The notes below the pieces were generated by a model. It was not told the origin of the DNA. It did no database searches and saw only the letters and a program-made list of their open reading frames with translations. Position numbers and translations under genes: made by a program. From assembly GCA_002296525.1 (NCBI GenBank), contig DBIA01000021.1, positions 62,001 through 126,000 on the forward strand: a stretch of DNA of 64,000 nt. The letters are read 5' to 3'. Source of the stretch: Candidatus Neomicrothrix sp. UBA814 (GTDB lineage: Bacteria > Actinomycetota > Acidimicrobiia > Acidimicrobiales > Poriferisodalaceae). Shown here piece after piece: positions 50,661-58,785 of the stretch (the first letter of the stretch is position 1; every line of letters starts with the position of its first letter).

Positions 50661-51553
50661 TGTGTTGTACTCACCAATCGTTGGAAATCAGCTAAGTATC
50701 GCCCCCACAATGGCTCAGGGGTGTCATGACCCATTTCATCATGGATGACCAGTTCTGCGCCCGGAATTAGACCCGCTGTTGAAATACCGCCATCTAACTG
50801 AACCAAGGGGTCGAGTCTTCCGTGAACGACCATGGTGGGAACAGTCACCTTGGGCAGCAGTTCGGCTCTAGAGCCTGATGCCATAATCGCCAGCAGTTGC
50901 CATATTTTCCCGTCAGGGTGATAGCAACGGTCATATGCCGCTTCTTCGAGCGCACGCGCCCAACCTTCGTCGTATAAAGATCCGCCATGAAGCTTTCGGG
51001 CTGCCACCGCATTGCTTACAACCTCTTCACGGTCTGCTCCTTCAGTCAGGAGTTGCGCAGCAGATTGGGATGTCGACCGGCCCACGCCGGGTTCACCAGT
51101 CGTAGACATGACACTCGTCATCGAAGCCAACCGGTCAGGGTGATTAATGGCCAAAGTCTGGGCAATCATGCCGCCCATCGACATCCCCCACACGTGGGTT
51201 TGCTGCAAACCCAATTCGTTCATGACTGCAACGCAGTCCATTGCCATATCAGATAGGTCATATTGAGCCTCGACCTCGGTTACTGACCGATCGCCAGACC
51301 AACTCTCAATTAAGGCTTCCATCGTCGGCGGTTCACCGTTTGTCTTCGATGACATTCCAACGTCTCGATTATCCATACGAACAACATAAAAACCAGCAGC
51401 GCAGAATTTTTCTACCCAACCGGGTAAGAAGTTAATTAGCTGGCTCCCCAGACCATTTATGAACATCACCGAGGGGTCTGCGCTATTCCCTGACGCCACA
51501 TAGAACAATTCCGTGTCCTCGTTGTGAGCTTTTCCAGTTCGTTCCAAAGACAT
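50657..51553 (-). CDS. Alpha/beta-fold hydrolase
   Basis: A 298-residue alpha/beta hydrolase. The oxyanion loop is in VMFINGLGSQLINF (about residues 30-43), the nucleophile elbow in HVWGMSMGGMIAQTLA (Ser about 118), the acidic residue after VHGRLDPLV, and the final histidine in HDEMGHDTPEPLW. Members of this subgroup hydrolyse esters or lactones. The start ATG at 51553 overlaps the upstream receptor-gene stop by one base (TAATG), and the downstream PPOX gene overlaps by four, so the three genes form one tight unit. Confidence 0.88.
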   Translation of the reverse strand: MSLERTGKAHNEDTELFYVASGNSADPSVMFINGLGSQLINFLPGWVEKFCAAGFYVVRMDNRDVGMSSKTNGEPPTMEALIESWSGDRSVTEVEAQYDLSDMAMDCVAVMNELGLQQTHVWGMSMGGMIAQTLAINHPDRLASMTSVMSTTGEPGVGRSTSQSAAQLLTEGADREEVVSNAVAARKLHGGSLYDEGWARALEEAAYDRCYHPDGKIWQLLAIMASGSRAELLPKVTVPTMVVHGRLDPLVQLDGGISTAGLIPGAELVIHDEMGHDTPEPLWGRYLADFQRLVSTTQ

Positions 51554-52254
51554 TAAAAATCTTTCTGAATAATGGTTTCTATCTGTGCATCTAATCGCTG
51601 TATCGCATCGGCGGTACGCGAGCCCCACCAAAAGAGATCTTGCCCATCGACAAAATACGTCGGGGCGATAGCCTCCAACTCTTTCAAGTGCCGCTCTCCG
51701 AACGGGTAAGGCTCACTCGGAGCCAAGATAATGTCGGCGCTCAAAGTCGACACAGCTTCATCGGTAAGAGTGGGATACGACTCGTTAGATCCGGAAAAAA
51801 GCACTTCAATCCCTAAATGTTCCAGCAAGGAAACCCCATAAGTTCGCGAACCAATGGTCATCCACGGGCGTTTCCAGATGGGAACAAACGCGGTCAGGTC
51901 TCGAGCGACTTTGGGCGGCCCTGGCGAGTACGACCATTCGATACCGAAGATCGATGCAAGTCGCGATATCTGAGAACTGACATCTGACAAGGACGTTACA
52001 TCGAGAGCCTCGACAGTGAGATCGTGTCTCAGCAGGGATTGGTAGTCCTCGAATCGGTTTTCTTCGCGATCCACTATCACCAACTCGGGAGCTAACGCCG
52101 CGATCGCTTCAACATCTGGATCTTTCGTCCCCCCGACGCTTTCAATTTCCGGACGTTCACAAAAACGGGTACAAGCAACCGGTTGGATGCCCCACGCAAT
52201 CAGGGTTTCAGTCACGCTAGGAACCAAACTAACGACGGTCATCGAGTGAGCCAT
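51553..52254 (-). CDS. Helical-backbone metal/cofactor receptor, BtuF-like, without signal peptide
   Basis: A protein of 233 residues (ATG at 52254; alternative ATG at 52242). It has the two-lobe BtuF/periplasmic-binding fold: VSLVPSVTETLIAWGIQPVAC, ALAPELVIVDREENRFEDYQSL, and a second lobe with LLEHLGIEVLFSGSNESYPTLTDEAVSTL and DIILAPSEPYPFG. Members bind cobalamin or iron-siderophore for ABC import. This one has no signal peptide or lipobox, so it is probably cytosolic, and no permease or ATPase lies beside it. A cytosolic sensor or trafficking role is possible but unproven. It heads the receptor-hydrolase-PPOX operon and is divergent from uvrD2. Confidence 0.75.
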   Translation of the reverse strand: MAHSMTVVSLVPSVTETLIAWGIQPVACTRFCERPEIESVGGTKDPDVEAIAALAPELVIVDREENRFEDYQSLLRHDLTVEALDVTSLSDVSSQISRLASIFGIEWSYSPGPPKVARDLTAFVPIWKRPWMTIGSRTYGVSLLEHLGIEVLFSGSNESYPTLTDEAVSTLSADIILAPSEPYPFGERHLKELEAIAPTYFVDGQDLFWWGSRTADAIQRLDAQIETIIQKDF

Positions 52255-52311
52255 AGTGCGAGAGTAGACGCAACGAAGCCACAGTCCTACCGAGGAGGTA
52301 GCGTCAGAGGG

Positions 52312-54285
52312 GTGGGCAACCGGCAAGGCGTCGAAAACTTCGACTCAATACCGTCGATATCGGATGCATCCGGCACGCGCTTCGATAATTTGAGCGGCGA
52401 ACAGCGGACGGCAGTGGAGTCCACTGAAACGCCATTGAGGATTCTCGCCGGTCCGGGAGCCGGCAAAACTCGAGTCCTTACTCACCTCATCGCTCGCCGG
52501 ATCGACGATGGAAGCGCTGATGCGCGGCGAGTGATGGCCCTAACGTTTACGCGGCGCGCAGCTCATGAACTTCGTGCTCGGCTCAACAAAATGGGTATTA
52601 GGGATCTAGGGGCCGTCGGAACGTTTCATGCAATCGCTTTAGCCCAAATTAGGCAGTACAGACTTGATCATGGCAAGCGCCCTCCAGTTGTATTGGCGGG
52701 CAGACGCGCTGTACTCACAGAAATCATTCGCGACTTTCCCCATCTAACACTCAGTACTGTCGTCACCGAAATCGATTGGCTAAATTCCCAAAATCTGACT
52801 TCCGATGAGTACAGAAACGGGCCAGGTATCGCACGAGTTGGTCAAGTTTGGGCTCACCAAGTAGCCGATCTGCAAGATTCTTTTATTTCATATAAGCGAA
52901 AGCGCAGACTTCTTGACTTCGATGACATTCTCGTTGAATGCACCCACTTGCTGAGAACTGACAAAGCATTTCGCGACGCTCAACACTGGGTTTTTCGTCA
53001 CTTCTTCGTCGATGAGTTCCAAGACCTCAACCGGGTCCAATTTGAGCTTCTCAAGACGTGGCTCGGAGACCGGCAAGATCTTTCGGTAGTTGGCGATCCG
53101 GACCAGGCAATCTATGGATGGAACGGTGCTGATTTTTCATTGCTGACCGAATTCTTAGATCATTTTCCATCCGCCAAGACCGTTGCGCTGACAGACAACT
53201 ATCGAAGTCAACCGAGAATCATCGATGCCGCAAACGCTGTTCTTCATGAAGCTCCGTCTTCGAATGGCAACGCTTTCTCCGAAGGTGAATTTCCAACACA
53301 AAGTAGTTTTGCGAATGAGACTGAGGAAGCGATTGGCATCGCTCGATACCTCCGAGAACTCCGATCGCCAGAAACGAGGTGGTCAAATCATGCTGTTCTC
53401 GCCCGCACGAACGATCAACTACAGCTGATAGCTGACACATTTGTTCAGCTTCAAGTGCCTTTTAGGTTTAGAAGCCAAGGCGGCATTTTCAAGCTCCCGG
53501 AAGTTAAAGACCTCATCGAACAGTTGTGCGACGCTGGGTCAGATTTTCCCACCGTCGCAGCAGACTTATTCGAAGACTTCGATCAAGGGACCCAAAAACG
53601 AGTGGCTGAGCTTGCAGTTCAGTTCAGCAAAGAAAATTTCAATGCTTCCGGCTCAGAATTCCGAGACTGGCTCAAGACACTACGCCCCGGCGATTTGGAC
53701 TCTGAGGTCGATGGCGTAGATTTGGCCACTTTTCATGCCGCTAAGGGTCTTGAGTGGCCCAGTGTGGTCATCGCGGGTGTTGAGAAGGGATTAGTTCCCA
53801 TTCGACCCGACGATCCTGAGGAACGTCGACTTCTTTATGTCGCTATTTCGCGAGCGCAGCGACATCTTCATCTGACTTGGTCAAAGTCCAGACGCGTCGG
53901 ACAATCGCTCCAGAACCGCGAACCATCTCCGTGGCTCGATCTCATCGTGACATCGGATCAGGTGCCTTCGGCCTCCGCTAAGGAGGTAAGCGTTTCTTAT
54001 TTGGCTAAGGCACGACAAGAATTAGCTGGAAATTTCAACACTGACGCAGACCTACGCGACCGTCGCCTCAGAAATTGGATCGAGGAAACGGCTAGGGCCC
54101 GTCGAATTGAACCATCAGCCCTGCTCCCGGACTATCTAATCTCTGAAGTTGCCGAGAAATTCCCAACTACGCTGTCGGAGTTAGCTTCGGTTACCGGTTT
54201 AGGTGAGAACCGTCTCAATCGTGTTGGCCCCGAGATTCTTCAAGTTATTGCCGGAGAAGCAGCTTCGATTGCAGACGGAAGCTGA
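52312..54285 (+). CDS. uvrD2: UvrD-family DNA helicase with HRDC domain (UvrD2-like)
   Basis: A superfamily I helicase of 657 residues: Walker A GPGAGKT at 47-53, FTRRAAHELRARL (Ia), DEFQDLNRVQ (motif II), GDPDQAIYGWNGA (III), TDNYRSQPRI (IV), TFHAAKGLEWPSVVIAGVEKGLVP (V) and RLLYVAISRAQRHLHL (VI). The C-terminal ~70 residues (RLRNWIEETARARRIEPSALLPDYLI) form an HRDC domain, as in mycobacterial UvrD2. GTG at 52312 was chosen because AGGAGG lies 13 bases ahead and longer starts would run into the divergent receptor gene. It unwinds DNA in repair and is essential in mycobacteria. Confidence 0.93.
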   Translation: MGNRQGVENFDSIPSISDASGTRFDNLSGEQRTAVESTETPLRILAGPGAGKTRVLTHLIARRIDDGSADARRVMALTFTRRAAHELRARLNKMGIRDLGAVGTFHAIALAQIRQYRLDHGKRPPVVLAGRRAVLTEIIRDFPHLTLSTVVTEIDWLNSQNLTSDEYRNGPGIARVGQVWAHQVADLQDSFISYKRKRRLLDFDDILVECTHLLRTDKAFRDAQHWVFRHFFVDEFQDLNRVQFELLKTWLGDRQDLSVVGDPDQAIYGWNGADFSLLTEFLDHFPSAKTVALTDNYRSQPRIIDAANAVLHEAPSSNGNAFSEGEFPTQSSFANETEEAIGIARYLRELRSPETRWSNHAVLARTNDQLQLIADTFVQLQVPFRFRSQGGIFKLPEVKDLIEQLCDAGSDFPTVAADLFEDFDQGTQKRVAELAVQFSKENFNASGSEFRDWLKTLRPGDLDSEVDGVDLATFHAAKGLEWPSVVIAGVEKGLVPIRPDDPEERRLLYVAISRAQRHLHLTWSKSRRVGQSLQNREPSPWLDLIVTSDQVPSASAKEVSVSYLAKARQELAGNFNTDADLRDRRLRNWIEETARARRIEPSALLPDYLISEVAEKFPTTLSELASVTGLGENRLNRVGPEILQVIAGEAASIADGS

Positions 54286-54298
54286 TCGAGTTGCCCGA

Positions 54299-55072
54299 CT
54301 AACGGTCCAGATCTACGAAGACGGGTGCATGGTCGGAGGGTTTCTTGCCTTTGCGAGCAGTCCGGTCAACTAAACAAAAATTAGCTCGCTTGAGGAGTGG
54401 TTGACTCGCCATCAACAAGTCGATTCGTAGGCCCATCTTCTTGTGAAAAGCCCCATCCCGATAATCCCACCAGGAGAAAAGTCCGTCATCTTCATAAAAT
54501 TCACGGAAGACATCCGCCAGACCCCATTGCTCTAAGGCAGTTAATGCATCCCTTTCTTTTTTCGTCACATGAGTACGAGAAATAGGATTTTGGGGGTCCC
54601 AAACATCTCTGTCGTCGGGACAGATGTTGTAATCGCCTCCCACAAGCAGGAGGTCATCAGGCTGGCAAGTCGCCTCGAGATGTCCTTTTAGGCGCGCCAT
54701 CCAAGACAATTTGTAGCGGTAGTGATCGTGATCGACCTCACGCCCGTTGGGAACATAGACAGAAGAAACCTTGATGCCACCGCAAATTGCAGAAACAATC
54801 CTTGCTTCAGAGTCTTCTTCGCCACCGTCAGCGAAGCCCTTAAAAGGTTCTTCGATCCCGACCGATGACAAAATAGCTACACCATTCCAACGTCCTTCAC
54901 CAAAATGCACGCTCTCGTATCCGAGTTGGGCGAAATGGTCATGCGGGAACTGGTCTTCTGACATTTTGGTCTCCTGCATTAGGAGAACATTAGGACGTGC
55001 GTAGCCAAGCCATTCGTCCACTCGTTCCATTCGGGCATTGAGGCTATTGACATTCCATGTCGCGATTCGCAC
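54299..55072 (-). CDS. xthA: Exodeoxyribonuclease III
   Basis: An AP endonuclease/exonuclease of base-excision repair. The 257 residues have IATWNVNSLNAR, LLMQETKMSEDQFP, VYVPNGREVDHDHYRYK, LVGGDYNICPDDRDVWDP and the final KPSDHAPVFVDL, with the metal and catalytic residues in N, E, Y/D-x-N and D-H. Full length. It is convergent with uvrD2 (13 bases between stops) and divergent from the HAD gene. Confidence 0.95.
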   Translation of the reverse strand: MRIATWNVNSLNARMERVDEWLGYARPNVLLMQETKMSEDQFPHDHFAQLGYESVHFGEGRWNGVAILSSVGIEEPFKGFADGGEEDSEARIVSAICGGIKVSSVYVPNGREVDHDHYRYKLSWMARLKGHLEATCQPDDLLLVGGDYNICPDDRDVWDPQNPISRTHVTKKERDALTALEQWGLADVFREFYEDDGLFSWWDYRDGAFHKKMGLRIDLLMASQPLLKRANFCLVDRTARKGKKPSDHAPVFVDLDR

Positions 55073-55106
55073 ATCCAGAATCTAGCTCCCGCTAGCCTCC
55101 ACGATC

Positions 55107-55763
55107 GTGAAGAGCGAATCATTAGTTTCCGCAGTTCTATTCGATTTTGGTGGAGTAATCACCGCGAGCCCATTCGAAGCTTTCGCACGTTACGAAGCAG
55201 AGGTAGGCGTCCCAACAGATTCGATTAGAAAAATTAATTCCACTAATCCAAATAACAATGCTTGGGCAAAGATGGAACGGAGCGAGGTAAGCCTCGACGA
55301 ATTCTGTGACCTATTCGAAAAGGAAGCTGAAGCGTTCGGGCTGGAACTCTCAGGCGAACGAGTTTTGGGGTGCCTTAGCGGTGACGTGAGACCTCAGATG
55401 GTTCGAGCTCTAGAAATTCTTAAGGAAAGGGTCACTATCGGCTGCATAACCAACAACATGAAATCTGGACACGGCTCGGGCATGTCCAGAACAGCCGATC
55501 AAGCGGCCGTCATTGCAGACATCATGCAAATGTTTGAAGTTGTAGTTGAATCCGCGAAGGTGGGCGTTCGCAAGCCCGACCCTCGTATTTACGAAATGGC
55601 TTGCAACGAATTGAAGGTAAACCCGTCCGACTGCGCTTATCTGGATGATCTAGGTATCAACTGCAAGCCTGCGGCTGAGCTTGGTATGACCGCGATCAAA
55701 GTGGTCAGTCCGGAGCAGGCACTTGAGGACCTCGAAAACGTAGTTGGCTTTTCCCTGCGTTAA
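55107..55763 (+). CDS. HAD-superfamily hydrolase
   Basis: A 218-residue HAD of the epoxide-hydrolase-N/ACAD10-like subgroup. The nucleophile motif is VLFDFGGVITASPFEAFARYE (second Asp replaced by Gly, DFGG), the middle helical cap follows, motif II is in IGCITNNMKSG, motif III is K of VGVRKPDPRIYEMACNEL, and motif IV is AYLDDLGINCKPAAELGMTAI. Starts at a GTG. Substrate unknown. The DFGG variant is common in this subgroup, so it is not by itself a sign of inactivity. Confidence 0.85.
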   Translation: MKSESLVSAVLFDFGGVITASPFEAFARYEAEVGVPTDSIRKINSTNPNNNAWAKMERSEVSLDEFCDLFEKEAEAFGLELSGERVLGCLSGDVRPQMVRALEILKERVTIGCITNNMKSGHGSGMSRTADQAAVIADIMQMFEVVVESAKVGVRKPDPRIYEMACNELKVNPSDCAYLDDLGINCKPAAELGMTAIKVVSPEQALEDLENVVGFSLR

Positions 55764-55829
55764 CCCTCCAACCCGGGTCCTAACAAGGGCTTATGATCCA
55801 CTGGTCCCCATGCACAAAAGAAGCAACAA

Positions 55830-57503
55830 ATGACATCTGAGTTCATCTTTACAATGCGCAATCTCGAGAGGTTCTATCCGCCTGATCGCGAAGTCCTAAG
55901 AGACGTGACGCTCGCCTTTTTACCCGGCGCAAAAATCGGAGTCTTGGGACATAACGGTGCGGGCAAGTCATCGGTGTTGCGAATAATGGCAGGCCTCGAT
56001 GACGGTTTCACCGGAGAAGCTCGACTATCGCCGGGCTATTCGGTTGGCCTTCTTGAACAAGAGCCCCAGCTTGACGATACAAAAAGTGTTTTTGACAACG
56101 TTATGGATGGAGTCGCCGAGACCCAGTCTCTTATCGACCGTTATAACGAAGTACTGGCTATGTGGGGCGACCCTGACGCAGACCTGGAACAGGTCGGTGC
56201 GATGCAAGCAGAGTTGGAAGATCAAATTCAGTCTTCGAACGCATGGGATCTAGAACGCCAGGTAGAGATAGCCATGGAAGCGCTCCGGGTGCCTCCAGGG
56301 GACAGTTCGGTTGCGATTCTTTCCGGAGGAGAACGACGGCGGGTGGCTTTGTGTCGGCTCTTATTAGCTCACCCTGACCTCTTGCTCTTGGACGAGCCTA
56401 CGAACCACTTGGATGCTGAATCAGTTGCGTGGTTGGAGCGTTTTCTTCAGGACTATGACGGGACGGTGGTGTCGGTAACCCACGATCGCTATTTCCTCGA
56501 CAACGTTGCCGGCTGGATTCTTGAACTCGACCATGGCAATGCCTACCCCTACGAGGGGAACTACAGCGGCTGGCTCGAGCAAAAGCAGGCACGCCTTGCT
56601 TCTGAAGAACGCCAGTCAAACGCTCGGCAGCGAACACTCGCTCAAGAGCTCGAATGGGTACGTCTTTCTCCACGCGCTCGGCAAGCCAAAAGTAAGGCTC
56701 GGCTTTCTGCATACGACCAGCTATTGGCCGAACATGAGGCGGGTGAACAACGAGACGAGAAACTCGAGCTGAGCATTCCGATGAACAGAAGACTCGGCGA
56801 TCAGGTAATCGAGCTGAAGAGCGTCATGAAAGGGTTCGGCGATCGACTTTTAATTGAAGACCTCTCCTTTATCTTGCCGCCGGCTGGAATTGTTGGAGTG
56901 GTAGGTGCCAATGGGGCCGGCAAGACCACTCTGTTCCGAATGATTACCGGTGAAGAGGCGCCGGACTCGGGAGAGATCACGATAGGTGCCACTGTGGATT
57001 TGGCTTATGTCGACCAGTCTCGAGACGAGTTGGACAACGACAGCACGGTCTATGAAGAAATAACCGATGGATTGGACATAGTTCAAGTTGGAAATAGAGA
57101 AGTCAATGGTCGCAGCTACGTCGCATCGTTCAACTTCAAGGGGCCCGATCAGCAAAAGAAGGTTGGCGACCTGTCTGGGGGCGAAAGAAACAGGGTTCAA
57201 CTGGCCAAGGTCCTAAAGACTGGGGGCAATGTGCTGCTTTTAGACGAACCAACCAACGATTTAGACGTCGACACACTGCGTTCTCTGGAGGCCGGTTTGG
57301 AGGCTTTCCCAGGCTGTGCCGTGGTAATCAGTCATGATCGCTGGTTCTTAGATCGTGTGGCAACTCACGTATTGGCATTCGAGGGAGACAGCCAGGTTCG
57401 TTGGTTCGAGGGAAACTTTTCTGAGTATGAAGAATTTTGCCAGCGCGAATTCGGCGACAATGCGGGACCTAAGCCCATCAAGTACAAGCCCATAGGTCGA
57501 TAA
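55830..57503 (+). CDS. ettA: ABC-F protein EttA (energy-dependent translational throttle)
   Basis: A 557-residue ABC-F protein with two ATP-binding cassettes. The first has GHNGAGKSSVLRIMAG, LSGGERRRVALCRLL and LLDEPTNHLDAESV; the second has GANGAGKTTLFRMITG, LSGGERNRVQLAKVL and LLDEPTNDLDVDTLRSLE. The P-site-interaction linker between them (WVRLSPRARQAKSKARLSAYDQLL) and the EttA arm insertion in the first cassette are present. EttA binds the ribosomal E site and gates entry to elongation according to ATP/ADP. The typical C-terminal end GPKPIKYKP is seen. Confidence 0.95.
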   Translation: MTSEFIFTMRNLERFYPPDREVLRDVTLAFLPGAKIGVLGHNGAGKSSVLRIMAGLDDGFTGEARLSPGYSVGLLEQEPQLDDTKSVFDNVMDGVAETQSLIDRYNEVLAMWGDPDADLEQVGAMQAELEDQIQSSNAWDLERQVEIAMEALRVPPGDSSVAILSGGERRRVALCRLLLAHPDLLLLDEPTNHLDAESVAWLERFLQDYDGTVVSVTHDRYFLDNVAGWILELDHGNAYPYEGNYSGWLEQKQARLASEERQSNARQRTLAQELEWVRLSPRARQAKSKARLSAYDQLLAEHEAGEQRDEKLELSIPMNRRLGDQVIELKSVMKGFGDRLLIEDLSFILPPAGIVGVVGANGAGKTTLFRMITGEEAPDSGEITIGATVDLAYVDQSRDELDNDSTVYEEITDGLDIVQVGNREVNGRSYVASFNFKGPDQQKKVGDLSGGERNRVQLAKVLKTGGNVLLLDEPTNDLDVDTLRSLEAGLEAFPGCAVVISHDRWFLDRVATHVLAFEGDSQVRWFEGNFSEYEEFCQREFGDNAGPKPIKYKPIGR

Positions 57504-57647
57504 TCGCGCGGTCCGCGCGAAATCTATTCTTCCCTATACCTCTTGATCCGCCTTCTATTCGCGCGATTCGCGCGCATATGCGACATTAATGCACCTTCCG
57601 CGCGATTTTTTCGCGCGAATCGCGCGTATATCCACCTCCCTCGCGCG
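57504..57647. repeat. Cluster of eight CGCGCG hexamers in non-coding DNA
   Basis: Between ettA and the zinc-finger gene CGCGCG occurs at 57505, 57514, 57560, 57569, 57599, 57612, 57621 and 57642. Three pairs share the unit CGCGCG-N3-CGCGCG with a 9-base step (57505-57519 with GTC, 57560-57574 with ATT, 57612-57626 with AAT). The second and third units are exact inverted copies of each other and could pair as a 15-bp stem with a 37-base loop. The first begins right at the ettA stop. No open frame runs through it. It looks like an array of binding sites or a structured RNA/DNA element; its role is unknown. Confidence 0.85.
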
Positions 57648-57649
57648 TT

Positions 57650-57684
57650 TAGTGACTAGTTTCCCTTTTGCACTCATAGTGACT
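57650..57684 (+). promoter_or_regulatory. Direct repeat TAGTGACT ahead of the zinc-finger gene
   Basis: TAGTGACT occurs at 57650-57657 and again at 57677-57684, 27 bases apart, between the CGCGCG cluster and the ribosome-binding site GGAGAG of the 80-residue gene. It could be part of the promoter or an operator; no clear -35/-10 pair is visible. Confidence 0.35.
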
Positions 57685-57703
57685 GAGTTAACAGGAGAGT
57701 ATC

Positions 57704-57946
57704 GTGGCCGCCAAATCAGCAACAAAAACCAAAAAGTGGCGCAGCCGGGCGGTCACAAGAACCGTTGATGCAGGAAACTCCGCTTACTGTGCAGTATGCG
57801 AGGAGCTCATCAAGTTTCGGGCCAGAATCCGTGCAGACCAAATTATCTGCAACGTGTACGTCAACAACAAGTGGGACCGCGTTGAGCACTACCATCCCGA
57901 GTGTTACAAGAAGGCTAAATCACCCTATGGGGCTCCAGCGGACTGA
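57704..57946 (+). CDS. Small zinc-finger protein (80 aa), possible nucleic-acid binder
   Basis: A GTG-started 80-residue protein with GGAGAG eight bases upstream. The N-terminus is basic and Lys/Arg-rich (AAKSATKTKKWRSRAVTR). The core has CAVCEELIKFRARIRADQIIC and then HYHPECYKK, giving a Cys-x2-Cys ... His-x3-Cys set (about C29, C32, H66, C70), reminiscent of the PARP-type zinc finger that recognises DNA ends. It lies immediately downstream of the CGCGCG cluster and is the only gene that could be controlled by it in cis on the plus strand. Function unknown; DNA binding is inference from the zinc site and basic head. Confidence 0.75.
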   Translation: MAAKSATKTKKWRSRAVTRTVDAGNSAYCAVCEELIKFRARIRADQIICNVYVNNKWDRVEHYHPECYKKAKSPYGAPAD

Positions 57947-57965
57947 CCCGCCACTGAGAGCAACC

Positions 57966-58745
57966 TTAGAGAATTTGACTTAAGAACAGCTTCGTTCGGT
58001 CTTCAGTTGGGTTGGTAAAGAAATGTTCAGGGGTTCCCACCTCTACGATCTCGCCACCCTCCATGAACATGATCCTGTCCGCGACCTCACGAGCAAACCC
58101 CATTTCGTGAGTAACAACCATCATTGTTATTCCCGACCGGGCTAGTTCTTTCATAACGTCCAATACTTCTTTGATCATTTCAGGGTCGAGGGCCGAAGTG
58201 GGTTCATCGAAAAGCATCACCCGAGGCTCCATTGCGAGAGACCGAGCTATCGCCACACGCTGCTGTTGACCCCCTGATAACTGCCCAGGAAACTTCTCTG
58301 CCTGTTCAGGGATACCCACTCGCTCCAGCAGCGCCCGAGCTGTGCTCTCAGCTTCGGCTCGAGGTTTCTTTCGGACCCAGATCGGCGCGAGCGTGATGTT
58401 GTCTAGGACAGTCAGATGCGGAAAGAGGTTGAACTGTTGGAACACCATCCCGACTTCAGATCGAATTTTTTCTATATTCCGAAGGTCGTTGGTGAGCTCA
58501 ATGCCATCTACGACAATGTCACCACCTTGATGGACTTCCAACCGGTTGATACAACGAATCCAGGTGCTTTTTCCTGAACCTGAGGGGCCACAGACCACTG
58601 CTACTTCACCCTCTTTGATAGTCGCCGTCACGCCCTTTAACGCTTGAAAATCACCGTAAAATTTGTCGACGTTTACGCAAACGATCATGTCGTCGCGGTC
58701 CGCCAAACGGTCATTAGCAGCAGTAGTTGCGTCATCTATGCTCAT
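57966..58745 (-). CDS. Polar amino-acid ABC transporter ATP-binding protein (AapP/GlnQ type)
   Basis: A 259-residue ATPase: Walker A GPSGSGKST, Q-loop VFQQFNLFPHLTV, signature LSGGQQQRVAIARSL, Walker B VMLFDEPTSALDPE, and the switch histidine in VVTHEMGFAREVADRI. These are the hallmarks of the polar-amino-acid uptake family. It energises the two permeases upstream in the same operon and follows the second by 40 bases. Confidence 0.95.
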   Translation of the reverse strand: MSIDDATTAANDRLADRDDMIVCVNVDKFYGDFQALKGVTATIKEGEVAVVCGPSGSGKSTWIRCINRLEVHQGGDIVVDGIELTNDLRNIEKIRSEVGMVFQQFNLFPHLTVLDNITLAPIWVRKKPRAEAESTARALLERVGIPEQAEKFPGQLSGGQQQRVAIARSLAMEPRVMLFDEPTSALDPEMIKEVLDVMKELARSGITMMVVTHEMGFAREVADRIMFMEGGEIVEVGTPEHFFTNPTEDRTKLFLSQIL

Positions 58746-58785
58746 GATTTTTCGCTCCCAATCTGGAAGTTAGCCGGGCTATTCA

